This document shows, one piece after another, positions 63,180 through 64,000 of a stretch of 64,000 bases of DNA. The stretch lies in the NCBI GenBank assembly GCA_001770775.1, contig MESA01000007.1:239087-303086 (forward strand). The letters are read 5' to 3'. The first letter of the stretch is position 1, and each line of letters starts with the position of its first letter. The notes beneath the pieces were generated by a model that ran no database searches, was not told the origin of the DNA, and worked only from the letters and a program-made list of their open reading frames with translations. This DNA comes from Burkholderiales bacterium RIFCSPHIGHO2_12_FULL_63_20 (GTDB lineage: Bacteria > Pseudomonadota > Gammaproteobacteria > Burkholderiales > Burkholderiaceae_C). Position numbers and translations under genes: made by a program.

Positions 63180-64000
63180 ATGTCCGTGCTCGTGCCCGCC
63201 CCCATCCCCGCAGGTGTCGTTTCCAAGCTGGAGGGCGCCGTTCGTGTGGTCCGGGCAGGCGGCAAGTCGGCGGGCACTTTGAAAGTGGGCGACGCGCTGC
63301 ATCAGGGGGATGCGGTCTTTGCGGCTGCAGGAACCAGCTTTCAGTTGATGGACGCCAATGGCCAACTGTGGGAAACCCCTGACGGTGGTTTGCCTGCTGA
63401 ACAAGCGACTGGCGTGAGCGACGTTGCCGCTGTGGGTGATGTGCGCAAGGCCCTACTGGCTCAGGGCGAAGCAAATCTCAATGAGGCCGTTGCCCGCTTG
63501 AACGAGGCGACCCAGGAAGATGCCCCGGCGGCCGGGTTGAATGGTGGCGCGACGGGCGCGCTGGCTGAAGGCCTTCGCGTGGGGCGTGTGCAGGAAACCG
63601 TCGGCACGGAAGAGTATGCGTACGACTCGGCGAATCTCAGCACGACATCCGAGCCTCTCGGTGGTTCAACAATCAATGGTGACGCGCTTGGCAACAACGC
63701 ACTTGTCGTTGATCCCGTCAGCCCGAACCTGAACCCGACCTCGGGCAACGACAGCGCCACCACCGAGGAAGACACCCCGGTGTCCGGCCAGGTTGTGGCC
63801 ACCGATGCCGATGGCAACACGCTGAGCTATGCACTGGGCACGGGCCCAGGCAACGGCGTAGTCACTGTCAATCCTGACGGCTCATGGACCTACACCCCGG
63901 GTGCCAACTTCAACGGCTCTGACTCCTTCGTCGTTGCCGTCTCCGACGGCCAGGGCGGTGTGACCAACGCCACGGTGAACATCGGTGTGACCGCGGTCAA
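63180..64000 (+). CDS. LapA-type giant adhesin/RTX-like protein, 3' end beyond the window
   Basis: 273 codons are visible from the ATG at 63180; the frame is open to the end. The N terminus (about 10-65; [34 protein letters not shown]) is a retention-type module as in LapA-like proteins. A helical stretch (about 87-112) leads to PAAG at 116-119, a sequence like the dialanine site cut by LapG. From about 185 a cadherin/VCBS-like repeat begins ([30 protein letters not shown]...[27 protein letters not shown]), the first of probably many. It would be exported by the type I system directly upstream and hold cells to surfaces or each other. Confidence 0.88.
   Translation, partial: MSVLVPAPIPAGVVSKLEGAVRVVRAGGKSAGTLKVGDALHQGDAVFAAAGTSFQLMDANGQLWETPDGGLPAEQATGVSDVAAVGDVRKALLAQGEANLNEAVARLNEATQEDAPAAGLNGGATGALAEGLRVGRVQETVGTEEYAYDSANLSTTSEPLGGSTINGDALGNNALVVDPVSPNLNPTSGNDSATTEEDTPVSGQVVATDADGNTLSYALGTGPGNGVVTVNPDGSWTYTPGANFNGSDSFVVAVSDGQGGVTNATVNIGVTAV

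Overview
This is a GC-rich, densely packed bacterial chromosome segment. Several gene sets point to a Burkholderiales betaproteobacterium of the Comamonadaceae/Aquabacterium kind: a DUF3106-RDD pair, a C. necator-type phaC-phaA-phaB operon, a narK1-narK2-narGHJI operon and a DUF2789 gene. The species cannot be named from sequence alone. I see no rRNA, tRNA, CRISPR array, insertion sequence or prophage. The first gene is cut by the left edge and the last by the right edge.

Layout. 1-9.5 kb is housekeeping: DUF3106, RDD, LOG, PII protein, NAD synthetase, a FemAB-like protein, NDH-2, an M24 aminopeptidase and a small conserved protein. 9.5-16 kb (minus strand) is a four-gene exporter: membrane fusion protein, two-ATPase/permease fusion, second permease, outer-membrane factor. 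16-40.5 kb is an anaerobic respiration island. It holds nnrS, the O2-independent ubiquinone genes ubiU-ubiV-ubiT, a DGC-domain zinc protein, a Crp/Fnr regulator, a beta carbonic anhydrase, a PpiC isomerase, narI-J-H-G, narK2, narK1, narL, narX and moaA. A plus-strand phosphonate-type ABC transporter sits between narK1 and narL. 40.5-44 kb carries a hemerythrin, a PaaX-like regulator, a glutathione S-transferase, a tandem universal stress protein and DUF2789. 44-48.7 kb is a macA-macB-outer-membrane-factor operon. 48.7-52.6 kb has an SDR enzyme, a cupredoxin-like protein, an asparaginase and lexA with two SOS boxes. 52.6-58.6 kb is phaCAB, pgeF and ubiC. 58.7-64 kb is a Nudix hydrolase and a type I secretion pair, followed by the start of a LapA-type adhesin.

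How it works together. Nitrate would be sensed by NarX/NarL and carried by NarK1/NarK2. It is reduced by NarGHI, which takes electrons from quinol; MoaA supplies molybdenum cofactor, and UbiUVT can supply ubiquinone without oxygen. FNR-type sites in front of narK1, and looser ones near ubiU, the DGC gene and the Crp/Fnr gene, suggest shared control by low oxygen or nitrogen oxides.

Most unusual points. (1) An approximately 80-bp degenerate second copy of the 3' end of narL lies upstream of narK1 and contains the best FNR-like box in the window; the two copies flank the phn-type transporter. (2) A perfect 22-bp palindrome with an extra half-site lies in the divergent ubiU/DGC intergenic region. 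(3) The terminal adhesin has an N-terminal retention-type module ending in a PAAG sequence, which suggests LapG-type proteolytic release.
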